Source: DATKPE01 sp035524335 (GTDB lineage Bacteria > Bacteroidota > Ignavibacteria > UBA10030 > SZUA-254). From it: DNA of 64,000 nucleotides. Of this stretch, positions 10,884 through 19,157 are shown piece by piece (the stretch's first letter is position 1; each line of letters starts with the position of its first letter). Under the pieces are notes generated by a model. It was not told where the DNA came from, did no database searches, and worked only from the letters and a program-made list of their open reading frames with translations. Position numbers and translations under genes: made by a program. The stretch covers positions 80,866-144,865 of the forward strand of contig DATKPE010000029.1 in assembly GCA_035524335.1 (NCBI GenBank), in the 5' to 3' direction.

Positions 10884-11717
10884 TTACTCCTTCGGTACGG
10901 TTGCTTCACACCGGCTTCGCAGTCCGCGATATTCTATCAATTCTGCATCGACAGATCCGATCGGTATCTTGGTATTGACCCGGACCGGCATTTTCAGGCG
11001 GTCGTCCGTCATCCAGACGAATATTTTCCCGTCACTCTTGAACAGGCCGCCCGCTTTCACGATCGGTTCCACCACGTGACATCGGAAATTCCCCGCGTCC
11101 ACTTCCACCGTCTGCCTGCCGCGGTATTTGACGTCCAGGCCATAGGTGGAATCCTTGAAAAAATTCTGCAGATGGATCCGCTGGCCTTCCGCCATCGCCG
11201 CGTAATCGATTGTCCGGGCGTAGTAGAATGCGGACATGATATCGTTGACATACGGCGGAATAGGGCGGCTCCCCTCTGATGTTGTCGCCGTATGGGCCAC
11301 CTGATCGAACTCGGCCGTGAAATCCCTGCTGAACGACCCCTCCCGCACATGCTGTTCAAACCGCCACGGGAAGATTCCCGCGGAATCAATATATGTCAGA
11401 TAATGGTCGTCGACGCGATAAAAAATATCAAAAAACGGCTTCGAACGCAAGGTAAACTCGACTTTCAGGCAGGGACGCTGCCGCCAGGTCGTATCCGATA
11501 TCTTCAGAACCGCTTCCCCCGCCGTTATCACGCCATAATTAATATTGAATTTCAGATATTCCCCTGCGCCGAACGATACATTCGGTATGACCCGAAGCTC
11601 TCCCGGACCTGCCGCGGTGTTCGCGGTATCGGCCGGCACGCGCAGAGAATCTGCCGCCGGCACTGCGGTCGCCGGCTGACTGCGCAGAAGAAGCATGACA
11701 AGGAGATAAATCGTCAT
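10884..11717 (-). CDS. DUF3108 domain-containing exported protein
   Basis: A 277-residue secreted or periplasmic protein with a short N-terminal hydrophobic segment (MTIYLLVMLLLRSQPATA). From about residue 50 it matches the DUF3108 pattern: FGAGEYLKFNINYGVITAGE, then SKPFFDIFYRVDDHYLTYID, and YVNDIMSAFYYARTIDY. DUF3108 proteins are predicted beta-barrel-like outer-envelope proteins of unknown function, common in Bacteroidota. The ATG overlaps the stop of the glycosyltransferase gene as ATGA, so the pair is probably translated together, pointing to a surface-polysaccharide or envelope context. Confidence 0.87.
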   Translation of the reverse strand: MTIYLLVMLLLRSQPATAVPAADSLRVPADTANTAAGPGELRVIPNVSFGAGEYLKFNINYGVITAGEAVLKISDTTWRQRPCLKVEFTLRSKPFFDIFYRVDDHYLTYIDSAGIFPWRFEQHVREGSFSRDFTAEFDQVAHTATTSEGSRPIPPYVNDIMSAFYYARTIDYAAMAEGQRIHLQNFFKDSTYGLDVKYRGRQTVEVDAGNFRCHVVEPIVKAGGLFKSDGKIFVWMTDDRLKMPVRVNTKIPIGSVDAELIEYRGLRSRCEATVPKE

Positions 11718-12772
11718 ACCGTCTCCGCCTCAAGCTGACGAAGCGCCACCCGGTAAACATCGTCGACGGATATCGTCATCATGCATTCACACGCTGCCCG
11801 CCCGCCTCTGCACAGGCGGCAATCTGCCGGCTTGCCGACCGGCGTCAATACAGTTTTTTTTGCCGTGTAGGGTCCCCATCTGGCGGGACTGAGCGCCGTG
11901 ATCTGCGGATAGAGCCCGATGACCGGAGTGCCGACCGCGGCGGCAAGATGGAGCGGCCCGGTGGAATTTGCGATAAACAGACGGGCCGTCTGCGCCAGAG
12001 CGCCGAACTCCAGAAGCGTCAACCCGCTCTTCATCCTGAAGACCCCCCCGCTCGCGATCCGTACGACCTCCTCCACCAGCGCTTCCTCGCCCGGACCGCC
12101 GGTGATCAGCACCCTGCGGCTCCGGTCTCCGGCAAGAAGTTCCGCCAGCCGTCCGAACCGTTCCGGGGGCCAGTCCCGGGCCGAGCCGCCGCTTCCCGGA
12201 TGCAGGATGACAAGCTCATCACCCGCGGCGATGCCGATTTCCGCCAGAAGAGTCCGTACCCGGTCCCGACAGCGTTTTTCGGGGAGAAGCGCCGGCGTGG
12301 TATCGATGCCGTCGGAGGAAAAACCGATGGCGGAAAGAAGGTTAAGATTGTACTCGAGCTCATGCCGCTCGGCGGTTTTCCGGTGTTCGTAGACCCTGCG
12401 GTTGAAAAGAAATGAGTACCAGCGGTATCCGGTGCCGACCCGAAGCGGGATGCCGGCAAGCAGAACCGCGAGCGCCAGCCGGAATCTGGGGTGTGTGTGC
12501 ACGGCCGCGTCAAACCGGCCCCCCCGGAGCCTCCGGATAAGCGCCGTGATCGGAACAGGGGCCCCGCCGCTGTCTTCATGAATAATCTCGGTGACGGCAT
12601 TGTCCGCCTCCACCAGCTCCGATGTGTACCCGCGTACCAGCATCCCCACAATGGCGTCAGGATCGTGTTTTTTTACCACTTTCGCCATCGGAAGAGTGAG
12701 AATTACATCGCCGATCCGGTCGGTTCTGATAATGAGGATGCGTTTCGGCCGCACAGTTGACTTCGACGCCAT
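11714..12772 (-). CDS. Glycosyltransferase family 9 (heptosyltransferase-like)
   Basis: A 352-residue GT9 enzyme, related to the ADP-heptose:LPS heptosyltransferases WaaC/WaaF. The N-terminal domain begins KRILIIRTDRIGDVILTLP, the family hallmark. The C-terminal donor-binding domain shows VILHPGSGGSARDWPPERFG and NSTGPLHLAAAVGTPVIGLY. It probably adds a sugar to lipopolysaccharide core or another surface glycan at the inner face of the cytoplasmic membrane; the donor cannot be read from sequence. I placed the start at the ATG 12772, directly before the domain, although no Shine-Dalgarno sequence is evident; the frame is open for 30 further codons. The C-terminal region has a Cys-rich stretch (CRLCRGGRAACEC). 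Confidence 0.9.
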   Translation of the reverse strand: MASKSTVRPKRILIIRTDRIGDVILTLPMAKVVKKHDPDAIVGMLVRGYTSELVEADNAVTEIIHEDSGGAPVPITALIRRLRGGRFDAAVHTHPRFRLALAVLLAGIPLRVGTGYRWYSFLFNRRVYEHRKTAERHELEYNLNLLSAIGFSSDGIDTTPALLPEKRCRDRVRTLLAEIGIAAGDELVILHPGSGGSARDWPPERFGRLAELLAGDRSRRVLITGGPGEEALVEEVVRIASGGVFRMKSGLTLLEFGALAQTARLFIANSTGPLHLAAAVGTPVIGLYPQITALSPARWGPYTAKKTVLTPVGKPADCRLCRGGRAACECMMTISVDDVYRVALRQLEAETV

Positions 12773-13044
12773 GGTTTTCAATATACGTTGAATGCCGCTG
12801 ATATACAACGATATAGCGATTCCGTCCGTTCCCGGTGAAGGCAGGGCCGGATTTGATGACATGCGGAATTCTCGATGGAAGTGATTTCACCGGACTTCGG
12901 ACAATGTTCGAAGGAGGATCCGTGCGATCCCACGTTCAGGATACGCGGGGAGCGACAAAATTAACGGAAACGGACGGACAATCCCTTTATTCCCGGGTGG
13001 ATTGCCGGTTTTCGGAATAAATAGTGATAGAAATCACATCCATA
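12773..13044. other. Gene-free stretch upstream of the GT9 gene
   Basis: This 272-base interval between the GT9 start and the structured element next to dnaG should hold the GT9 promoter. I see no convincing protein gene in it. A plus-strand AAGGAGG at 12911-12917 precedes a GTG-initiated 32-codon frame (12922-13020), but the product has no recognisable features. Confidence 0.5.
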
Positions 13045-13073
13045 TTGAACAACGATGGGGGATATTGTATCAT
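13045..13073 (+). promoter_or_regulatory. Candidate promoter for an orphan plus-strand transcript
   Basis: TTGAAC (13045-13050) and TATCAT (13068-13073) are separated by exactly 17 bases and point towards the structured element ending at 13158. A start about 7 bases downstream (near 13080) would trim the first arm of the stem described next, so either the start site or the promoter call may be wrong. Confidence 0.3.
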
Positions 13074-13158
13074 GGAAGTGGGGATTACCTCATAACGCAC
13101 TGGGTAACACTTCCTCGTCCCTAAGGGCAACTTCTCCCAAGTTGCCCTTCTTATTTTT
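13074..13158 (+). ncRNA. Candidate small structured RNA
   Basis: This 85-base element folds into two strong helices on the plus strand. The first pairs GGAAGTG (13074-13080) with CACTTCC (13108-13114), and TTACC (13085-13089) with GGTAA (13103-13107), leaving a GGGA bulge (13081-13084) and a 13-base loop. The second is a perfect 11-bp terminator hairpin with a U-rich tail. No plus-strand protein gene lies upstream, so the terminator appears to serve a short non-coding transcript whose 3' end touches the dnaG stop codon. I do not recognise a known RNA family. It could instead be a 3'-end structure of dnaG on the other strand. Confidence 0.4.
13123..13158 (+). terminator. Intrinsic terminator (plus strand)
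   Basis: A perfect 11-bp inverted repeat, AAGGGCAACTT (13123-13133) and AAGTTGCCCTT (13139-13149) around a CTCCC loop, is followed on the plus strand by CTTATTTTT. On the minus strand no T-run follows, so it is better suited to a plus-strand transcript than to dnaG, although it may also fold at the dnaG mRNA 3' end. Confidence 0.65.
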
Positions 13159-15062
13159 CAGCTGTTTTTAATATCGTGAAGTCTGCGGAGGAAGTCCTGA
13201 TGACGGGCGAGGTACGGGCCCGCATCCTCGCCCCGCGCGGTCGCAGTTTTCAGATCGTTCTGGTTTTCCTCGATCATTCGTTCGAGAAAACGCTTCCGCA
13301 TCGCGAGGATGGCGTCGTGCGCGATCTGGCGGGAATCGCCGGTCCCGACATCCACCCCCCGTTCCTCCCACGTTTTGCTCAGGGCGTACTTTTCAAAAAC
13401 GATATCGGCGACGAACCGCCGCAGATCGGGATCGTCGGCGGAGGAAACGATCCGCGCCGGATCGACGGGCGTGCCGGCTTCGGCCGACTCCATGAGAAGC
13501 TCCGCCAGACGCCGGCCCTCCGGATGGACGAAATCGTCGAGTGTGATCTGGCTGAAAACCCACTGGACGATCTCCGTTCCCCCGTCCAGCATCGCGTGGA
13601 GGAGATCGCGTTCGCCCGGCTGAAGCTCGGCGGCGGCATGGCCCGGCCCTGCGGCTGGATTCTCCGCGCGCTTCGGCGCCGGACGTTCTTCCCTCCCCGC
13701 AGACTTCCGTTCCTCACCCAGTTCCTTCTCGAGCGCACGGTGGAGCGTTGATTCATAGAGCCGGTATTTCTGGGCGACCTGCTTGATGTAGAAATCGCGC
13801 TTGAGCTCGTCGGTGATCCGGGCGATCGACCTGACGATGCTCCGCACGGTCTTCGCCTGTCCTTCGGGCGTCGCAAACAGTCCCGCTTCCTCGGCCGTGA
13901 GCGCAATGAAATCGACGAACGAAACGGCATTCTCCAGAAGCGATCTGAAACCCGCCGCGCCCGCAGTCCGGACAAACGTGTCAGGATCCTCCCCGTGCGG
14001 CAGTCTTGCCACCCGCACGTCGAGGCCGTTTTCGTGCAGGAGATCGACCCCCCGGAGCGACGCCTGCGACCCGGCGGAATCGGCGTCATAGACAAGTGTG
14101 ATCGTTTTTGTATACCTGCCGAGAAGCTGGATCTGATCCTTCGTCAGCGCGGTGCCGCTCGATGCGACGATATTATGAAAACCGGCCTGAAAGACGCTGA
14201 TAAGATCGGCGTAGCCTTCGACCAGAATTGCGCCGTCGAGTTCCCGGATGCTCTCCTTCGCCTGGTTGAGCCCGTACAGAATCCGGCTCTTGTCGTACAC
14301 GAGCGTCTCGGGAGAATTGATATATTTCCCCTGGATCGGGTCGTCCTCGTACAACTTCCGGGCGCCGAACCCGACGACTCTCCCGGTCGGGGTAAAGACG
14401 GGGAACATGGCTCTCCCGCGGAAGTAATCGTACCAGGTGCCGTCGGGACGGCGGCGGGCCAGACCGGTTTTTTCGAGATCCTCCGGCCGGATTTTCTTCT
14501 CCCCCGAAAAGGTCACGAACGCATTCCACCCTCTGGGCGCATAGCCCAGCCCGAACATGCGGATCGTCTCATCGGAAAATCCCCGCCGGTGAAAATAGTC
14601 GAGGGCGAACTTTCCTTCCGCGGTGCCGGTGAGGGCCTGATAATAATAAAGGCCCGCCTCGCGGAGAATCTGGAAGTACTGTTCCTGCAGGCTTGCCGTC
14701 TGTTGATCGTCGGCGGAGGGGGCGGGAAGTGCGATGCCGGCTTTCTCCGCGAGGGTGCGGAGGGCTTCGGGGAACGAGACTTTTTCGAACTCCATCAGGA
14801 AGGTGAACACGTTGCCGCCGACGCCACAGCCGAAGCAGTGATACATCTGACGATCGGCGGAGACGGTGAAGGAGGGTGTTTTTTCGGTATGGAACGGGCA
14901 GAGGCCGAGGTAACTTTTACCCCGTTTCTTCAGCCGGACGACGCTGCCGATGATTTCGATGATATCGGTGGCGTTGCGGATTTCATCTATTTTTTCGGGC
15001 GGAACGCGCACAGATTGCGGTGAATTCGGGAAGTGTTGCTGGATGAACGGCCAGAATGTCAT
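13158..15062 (-). CDS. dnaG: DNA primase
   Basis: DnaG makes RNA primers for replication. The CHC2 zinc finger is read as C55-x2-H58 and C76-x2-C79 (GLCPFHTEKTPSF, YHCFGCGVGG). The primase catalytic core follows, with the TOPRIM motifs LVEGYADLISVF and LVYDADSAGSQAS, and a C-terminal helicase-binding region reaches residue 634. The annotated start is ATG 15062; a GTG at 15011 would give an N-terminus (VRVPPEKIDEIRNATDI) that fits the family more exactly, but neither codon has a clear Shine-Dalgarno sequence. It stands apart from rpsU and rpoD, its usual partners. Confidence 0.97.
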   Translation of the reverse strand: MTFWPFIQQHFPNSPQSVRVPPEKIDEIRNATDIIEIIGSVVRLKKRGKSYLGLCPFHTEKTPSFTVSADRQMYHCFGCGVGGNVFTFLMEFEKVSFPEALRTLAEKAGIALPAPSADDQQTASLQEQYFQILREAGLYYYQALTGTAEGKFALDYFHRRGFSDETIRMFGLGYAPRGWNAFVTFSGEKKIRPEDLEKTGLARRRPDGTWYDYFRGRAMFPVFTPTGRVVGFGARKLYEDDPIQGKYINSPETLVYDKSRILYGLNQAKESIRELDGAILVEGYADLISVFQAGFHNIVASSGTALTKDQIQLLGRYTKTITLVYDADSAGSQASLRGVDLLHENGLDVRVARLPHGEDPDTFVRTAGAAGFRSLLENAVSFVDFIALTAEEAGLFATPEGQAKTVRSIVRSIARITDELKRDFYIKQVAQKYRLYESTLHRALEKELGEERKSAGREERPAPKRAENPAAGPGHAAAELQPGERDLLHAMLDGGTEIVQWVFSQITLDDFVHPEGRRLAELLMESAEAGTPVDPARIVSSADDPDLRRFVADIVFEKYALSKTWEERGVDVGTGDSRQIAHDAILAMRKRFLERMIEENQNDLKTATARGEDAGPYLARHQDFLRRLHDIKNS

Positions 15063-15164
15063 CCAAGGTAAGAAAATCGGCCGCCTATAGCAAGAAGGGC
15101 CGGGGGAAGAACGACGACGGCCGGTTGTTCGCCGGCCGCCGATCGGTAAAGATGTTTCTCGCGC

Positions 15165-16313
15165 TCACCGTTTTGCGGGTACCGGCACCTTTTCCTTTTT
15201 GCCGTTCTTCCGCACCCGGGCTTCCTTCCGGAGGAAGGCCTTTTCCACGGGCGGAACATGGCCGACCGGCTCCTCCTCGAGATCGGGATAGGTGAAGATC
15301 TCGTATTTGAAGTTCCGGAGGATGATGTTTTTTCCCGCCCGGCCGAGCACATACTGGGGAAGAAGAGGAATTTTTCCGCCGCCGCCGGGGGCATCGATCA
15401 CATAGGCGGGGATGGCGAGACCGGAAGTATGGCCCCGCAGTTTGTCCATGATCTCCAGCCCTTTCGAGACCGGCGTCCGGAAATGATCGGTCCCGCGGGT
15501 GATATCGGCCTGATAGAGATAGTACGGCCTCACGCGCATCGCCAGCAGTTTGCGCACCAGTTCGAGCATGACGTTCGGATCGTCGTTCACACCCTTCATC
15601 AGAACGGCCTGATTGCCCACCGGACAGCCGGCATCGGCAAGCATCTCACACGCTCTCCTGGCTTCGGGCGTGCATTCCCAGGGATGGTTGAAGTGGGTAT
15701 TGACGTAGATCGGATGATATTTTTTCAGCATCCTGCAGAGTTTCGGCGTAATGCGCTGGGGAAGGACGCACGGCATTTTGGTGCCGAGCCGGATGATCTC
15801 CACGTGCGGAATTTCCCGCAATCCCTTGAGGATGCGTTCGAGCAGAAAATCGGTCAGCATGAGCGGATCCCCGCCCGAGAGAATGACATCCCGGATCTGG
15901 GGATGGGAGGCGATATAATCGATCCCGTCCTGGATGTACTTCATGTTGATTTTCTTCGAATCGCCGACTTTCCGTTTCCGTGTGCAGAAGCGGCAGTACA
16001 TGGAGCACTGACTCGTCGTCAGGAAAAGGACGCGGTCGGGATAGCGGTGCACGATGCTCGGCACGGGACTGTGGGAGTCTTCCGCGAGAGGGTCTTCCGG
16101 CAGGCCGCCGTCCTCCAGCTCCTGAGCGTCCGGGATGCACTGCAGCCAGATCGGATCGCCGGGGGCGCGGATAAGGCTGAGATAGTATGGATTGATGCGG
16201 ATGTGGAAGAGTGAGTTGAGTTTTTCCGCCATATCCTTTTCGAAGGAAAAGCGCTCCACCAGATCCTTTGCGCTGTCGACGCTCTGCCGGAGCATTTCTT
16301 GCCAGAGTTCCAT
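15165..16313 (-). CDS. kamA: Lysine 2,3-aminomutase (KamA)
   Basis: A PLP- and radical-SAM-dependent aminomutase predicted to convert L-lysine to L-beta-lysine. The cluster motif is C103-x3-C107-x2-C110 (QCSMYCRFCTRKRK). The PLP lysine is K314 in DAPGGGGKIP. The two Asp residues that bind the substrate's epsilon-amino group in the clostridial enzyme (D293, D330) correspond, with a constant offset of 23, to D270 (LYQADI) and D307 (VIDAPG), which supports lysine as substrate. The CTRKRK sequence argues against EpmB of the EF-P pathway. The C-terminus is a basic tail. It is the last gene of a four-gene run after two ATP-grasp enzymes and a GNAT protein. Confidence 0.93.
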   Translation of the reverse strand: MELWQEMLRQSVDSAKDLVERFSFEKDMAEKLNSLFHIRINPYYLSLIRAPGDPIWLQCIPDAQELEDGGLPEDPLAEDSHSPVPSIVHRYPDRVLFLTTSQCSMYCRFCTRKRKVGDSKKINMKYIQDGIDYIASHPQIRDVILSGGDPLMLTDFLLERILKGLREIPHVEIIRLGTKMPCVLPQRITPKLCRMLKKYHPIYVNTHFNHPWECTPEARRACEMLADAGCPVGNQAVLMKGVNDDPNVMLELVRKLLAMRVRPYYLYQADITRGTDHFRTPVSKGLEIMDKLRGHTSGLAIPAYVIDAPGGGGKIPLLPQYVLGRAGKNIILRNFKYEIFTYPDLEEEPVGHVPPVEKAFLRKEARVRKNGKKEKVPVPAKR

Positions 16314-16337
16314 ACTTCTGATCTACATCCTCCTTCC

Positions 16338-16841
16338 TTACAGTGAGAGATATTTTCCGTAAACGACCAGGTCGTCTCCCGGCCGGTAATAATCCCGGAT
16401 GCGTGCGACTTCCTCATACGCGTTCCGGAGGTAAAACATGCGTGTCGGCTCGTACGACGGCTGTGACGAGGTTTCGGCCACCATAAGGCGTCCGCCGGAA
16501 GCCCGCGCCGTCTCTTCGGCATGACGGAGCAGGAGTCTGCCGAGCCCCTGATTGTGGGCCTCGGGTTTGACCGCAATCCAGTACAGGTCGAACGTACCCG
16601 CCGTCATCGGCGTCGGCCCGATGCAGTAGTATCCGACAACCTCGTTCTCCTGCCGGACCGCTGTTGCGATGATGTAATCGGTCTGGCCGGGATCGCCGAG
16701 AACGGCGTCGATCAGCTCGAGGGCCACGCGGACTTCGTCGTGCGAAAAGACGCCGGTGCCCCGCAGAATCGCCGCAAGCGGTTCCCGGTCGCGGGCCTCG
16801 AGGTTCCTGACGGTTGCTAGGATATCCGTTCCAGCGTGCAT
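16338..16841 (-). CDS. GNAT family N-acetyltransferase
   Basis: A 167-residue GNAT acyltransferase. The acetyl-CoA-binding motif is AHNQGLGRLLLRHAEE (Q/RxxGxG/A type), preceded by the core strand DLYWIAVKPE. A C-terminal strand with FYLRNAYEEVARIRDYY completes the fold. It is much shorter than AblB, the known beta-lysine acetyltransferase, so acetylation of beta-lysine is possible but not shown. The ATG at 16841 overlaps the end of the upstream ATP-grasp gene by 25 bases and kamA follows 24 bases downstream, so the genes form one transcription unit. Confidence 0.9.
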   Translation of the reverse strand: MHAGTDILATVRNLEARDREPLAAILRGTGVFSHDEVRVALELIDAVLGDPGQTDYIIATAVRQENEVVGYYCIGPTPMTAGTFDLYWIAVKPEAHNQGLGRLLLRHAEETARASGGRLMVAETSSQPSYEPTRMFYLRNAYEEVARIRDYYRPGDDLVVYGKYLSL

Positions 16842-17899
16842 TCGATGATCTTGCCGATCAGGTCTTCGAAGGAATATCCAAACGTCTTCGCGGAGCGGGC
16901 GAAACCCGCGTCGTCGGAGATGTCGGGATTCGGATTCACCTCAAGGATGAACGGCTGGTGATCCTTGCTCAGCCGGAAATCGACCCGCGCATAGTCGCGG
17001 CACCCGATGACCTGGTACGCTTTCAGCGCCATCTCCTTGATCGACGCCTCCAGCGCCGGGGTCAGCGGGGCGGGACAGATTCCCCTGGTGTGCTCGTATT
17101 CGACCGTCCCCTTCATCCATTTCGCGTTATAGCTGATAATCCGGTGGAATTCCTTCGGAAGGGTCGACATGTCGATCTCGGAAATCGGAAAGGCCACCGG
17201 CTTCTTGTTCCCCATGATCGCCACGTTCAGTTCCCGGCCGTCGATATACTCCTCGACGAGGGCGGGCTGATCGAACTGCCGGAAGATATACCGCACCCGT
17301 TTCCTGAGCTCCTCCGCCGAGTTGACGATCGAATTGGAATCTATCCCGATGCTCGCGTCCTCCCGGGACGGCTTGACGATCAGCGGGTACCGGAGGTTCT
17401 CGTCGGGCACGATCTTCATCGGACTGCGGATCACCTGAAACCGCGGGGTCGGCAGGCCGTGGTAGAGCAGAATCTCCTTCACCCGGGACTTGTTCAGCGC
17501 CGTGCCAAGCGTGAGCGGGTCGGATCCGGTGTACGGGATTCCCATCAGCTCATAGATGCCGACGGCATGCATTTCATGGATCGACTCATTGCCGACGCTT
17601 TCGCAGAGATTGAAAATCACGTCGGGCTGTTCATCCTTGAGAAAGGAGACGAACCGGGTGATATCCCCGTCGACATTGAACAGCAGTGATTTATAGCCGA
17701 GTTGTTGGATCGCCCGGGCGATATCCTCCCGCTCCTCCAGAACGCCCACTTCGGAAAGATCGGTCAAAACCTCCGCGTCGTTGATGATCAGCTTGCTCCC
17801 CTCCTGCAGGATCCCCGCTTCCGACACGAATTTCCGGCCCGCTTTGGTCTGGACGGTCGGTTCATTATATATTACCGCAACAGTGATTTTTTTTCTCAT
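16817..17899 (-). CDS. ATP-grasp ligase, D-Ala-D-Ala ligase-like (second of a tandem pair)
   Basis: A 360-residue ATP-grasp enzyme related to D-alanine-D-alanine ligase. The N-terminal domain starts KKITVAVIYNEP; the conserved GIPYTGSDPLTLG stretch lies at about residues 120-132. The ATP-grasp core shows LIVKPSREDASIGID, ALVEEYIDGRELNVAI and the metal-binding end FILEVNPNPDIS. It resembles its upstream neighbour closely in layout (both carry PYTGSDPLTLG and a KEIL helix), so the pair is a tandem duplication. Housekeeping Ddl would be expected beside mur/fts genes; here it is beside a GNAT protein and KamA, so a non-peptidoglycan peptide bond is more likely. Confidence 0.9.
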   Translation of the reverse strand: MRKKITVAVIYNEPTVQTKAGRKFVSEAGILQEGSKLIINDAEVLTDLSEVGVLEEREDIARAIQQLGYKSLLFNVDGDITRFVSFLKDEQPDVIFNLCESVGNESIHEMHAVGIYELMGIPYTGSDPLTLGTALNKSRVKEILLYHGLPTPRFQVIRSPMKIVPDENLRYPLIVKPSREDASIGIDSNSIVNSAEELRKRVRYIFRQFDQPALVEEYIDGRELNVAIMGNKKPVAFPISEIDMSTLPKEFHRIISYNAKWMKGTVEYEHTRGICPAPLTPALEASIKEMALKAYQVIGCRDYARVDFRLSKDHQPFILEVNPNPDISDDAGFARSAKTFGYSFEDLIGKIIECTLERIS

Positions 17900-17908
17900 G
17901 AGTGATCC

Positions 17909-19045
17909 TCACGATGAGTGATGTGCGAGGGACGCCTCGGTCTGCCCGAGGCCGTACCGGTGTGCGGCAAGTGCGAGCACGGACCGGATGAGCTGATTAT
18001 AGCCGATGCCGGCGGCCCGGGCCGCCTTGGGATAACAGGAATTGTCTTCGGGATTCGGAAGAATGCCGGGGAGCGGATTGACTTCTATGATATGCGGGGT
18101 CCCCTCGCGGTCGAGGCGCAGGTCGATCCTGCTCCAGTCGCGACAGCGGAGCACCCTGTAGGTTTCACGGCAGACTGTTTCGATGGCGGCCTGAAGCGCG
18201 GGGGAAAGACGCGCCGGGCATTCGAATATATCGAGAGGTGCGTCGGATCGGTCCCAAATCCACTTCGCCTCGTACGAATAGACAGGATTGACGCCCGCGG
18301 GGAGCGAATCGAACCGGATTTCCACCACGGGCAGAACGGTGCAGTTTTCGCCGTTGCCGAGCATCGCGACCGTGAATTCGCGGCCGCCGAGAAAATCCTC
18401 GACGAGGGCCGCCTGGCCGTATTCCTCGTGAATCCGGCCCACCTGCCCTGCCAGCTCCGCCCGCGTCCGGACAAGAGATGCGTCGAAGATCCCCTTGCTG
18501 GAACCTTCGTGCAGAGGTTTGACAAAGAGCGGAAAGCGGTCCGGCACCCGGCTGAGATCCCGGGCCGAATTTACGACCGTAAACCGGGCTGTCGGTATAT
18601 TATAGTAGGAGAGAATTTCCTTTGTTCGCGATTTATCGAGGCAGATCCCCAGGGTCAGCGGATCGGAACCGGTATAGGGAATGCCGAGCATTTCGAGGAG
18701 TGCGGGAACCTGCGCTTCCCGGGAGACACCGTGGAGACCTTCTGCGATGTTGAAGACGATCTCCGGCCGTTCGGCACGCAGAAGTTCCGGCGCGTTCTCG
18801 TCGGCTTCAATCATCACCACATCGTGTGATTCCGCAAGGGCCGCCCTTACCGCTTCGATGGTTTCAGGCGTGTCCCATTCGGCGTACAGATCGTTGAGAT
18901 TCAGTTTGGAAGGATGATGCGCAGTGCGCAGCGGGGTGAGAAGAGAGCCACCTCCGGATTGTTCCGGAGGATCCGTTGAATCATTCGTGCCAGATTGTTG
19001 AGTACCATCTTCCTTTTTCTGATTGTAAACAAGCCCAACTCGCAT
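17909..19045 (-). CDS. ATP-grasp ligase, D-Ala-D-Ala ligase-like (first of a tandem pair)
   Basis: A 378-residue paralog of the following gene. It starts MRVGLVYNQKKE; residues about 12-50 form a Ser/Gly/Pro-rich, probably disordered insertion absent from the second copy. The shared GIPYTGSDPLTLG motif, the core FVKPLHEGSSKGIFD, ALVEDFLGGREFTVAML and the ligand strand HIIEVNPLPGILPNPE are intact. The NPLPGI ending is closer to true Ddl enzymes than the second copy's NPNPDI. I chose the ATG at 19045; a TTG 30 bases upstream would also be in frame. It heads the operon, with a candidate promoter about 110 bases upstream. Confidence 0.9.
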   Translation of the reverse strand: MRVGLVYNQKKEDGTQQSGTNDSTDPPEQSGGGSLLTPLRTAHHPSKLNLNDLYAEWDTPETIEAVRAALAESHDVVMIEADENAPELLRAERPEIVFNIAEGLHGVSREAQVPALLEMLGIPYTGSDPLTLGICLDKSRTKEILSYYNIPTARFTVVNSARDLSRVPDRFPLFVKPLHEGSSKGIFDASLVRTRAELAGQVGRIHEEYGQAALVEDFLGGREFTVAMLGNGENCTVLPVVEIRFDSLPAGVNPVYSYEAKWIWDRSDAPLDIFECPARLSPALQAAIETVCRETYRVLRCRDWSRIDLRLDREGTPHIIEVNPLPGILPNPEDNSCYPKAARAAGIGYNQLIRSVLALAAHRYGLGQTEASLAHHSS

Positions 19046-19109
19046 CGGAGTGATGTTCGCAGGAAGATCGATCAAGTAACTCGTGCAGTCCTCTCAAGTT
19101 GTTCGACAT
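18981..19109 (-). other. Possible leader reading frame of the ATP-grasp/KamA operon
   Basis: A 42-codon frame starts at ATG 19109 with AAGGA (19118-19122) 8 bases before it, a better ribosome-binding site than the one before the ATP-grasp start at 19045. It overlaps the first 65 bases of that gene in another frame and ends at TGA 18981. The product begins MSNNLRGLHELLDRSS and resembles nothing I know. It may be a regulatory leader peptide or chance. Confidence 0.25.
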
Positions 19110-19136
19110 CATTGAGATCCTTCCCTTCTCTCAATG
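19110..19136 (-). promoter_or_regulatory. Hairpin in the leader of the ATP-grasp/KamA operon
   Basis: A perfect 8-bp inverted repeat (CATTGAGA and TCTCAATG, loop of 11 bases) lies between the candidate promoter and the first gene. It contains the AAGGA ribosome-binding sequence in its loop and ends exactly at the leader ATG, so it could gate translation of the leader frame, or be an operator. No riboswitch family is recognised. Confidence 0.4.
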
Positions 19137-19157
19137 GTTAATTACGATTGCCTGAGT

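Noticed and set aside
12922..13020. Small GTG-initiated frame after an AAGGAGG
   Set aside because: The spacing to GTG is short, the product (32 residues) has no recognisable features, and one good Shine-Dalgarno match per several hundred bases is expected by chance.
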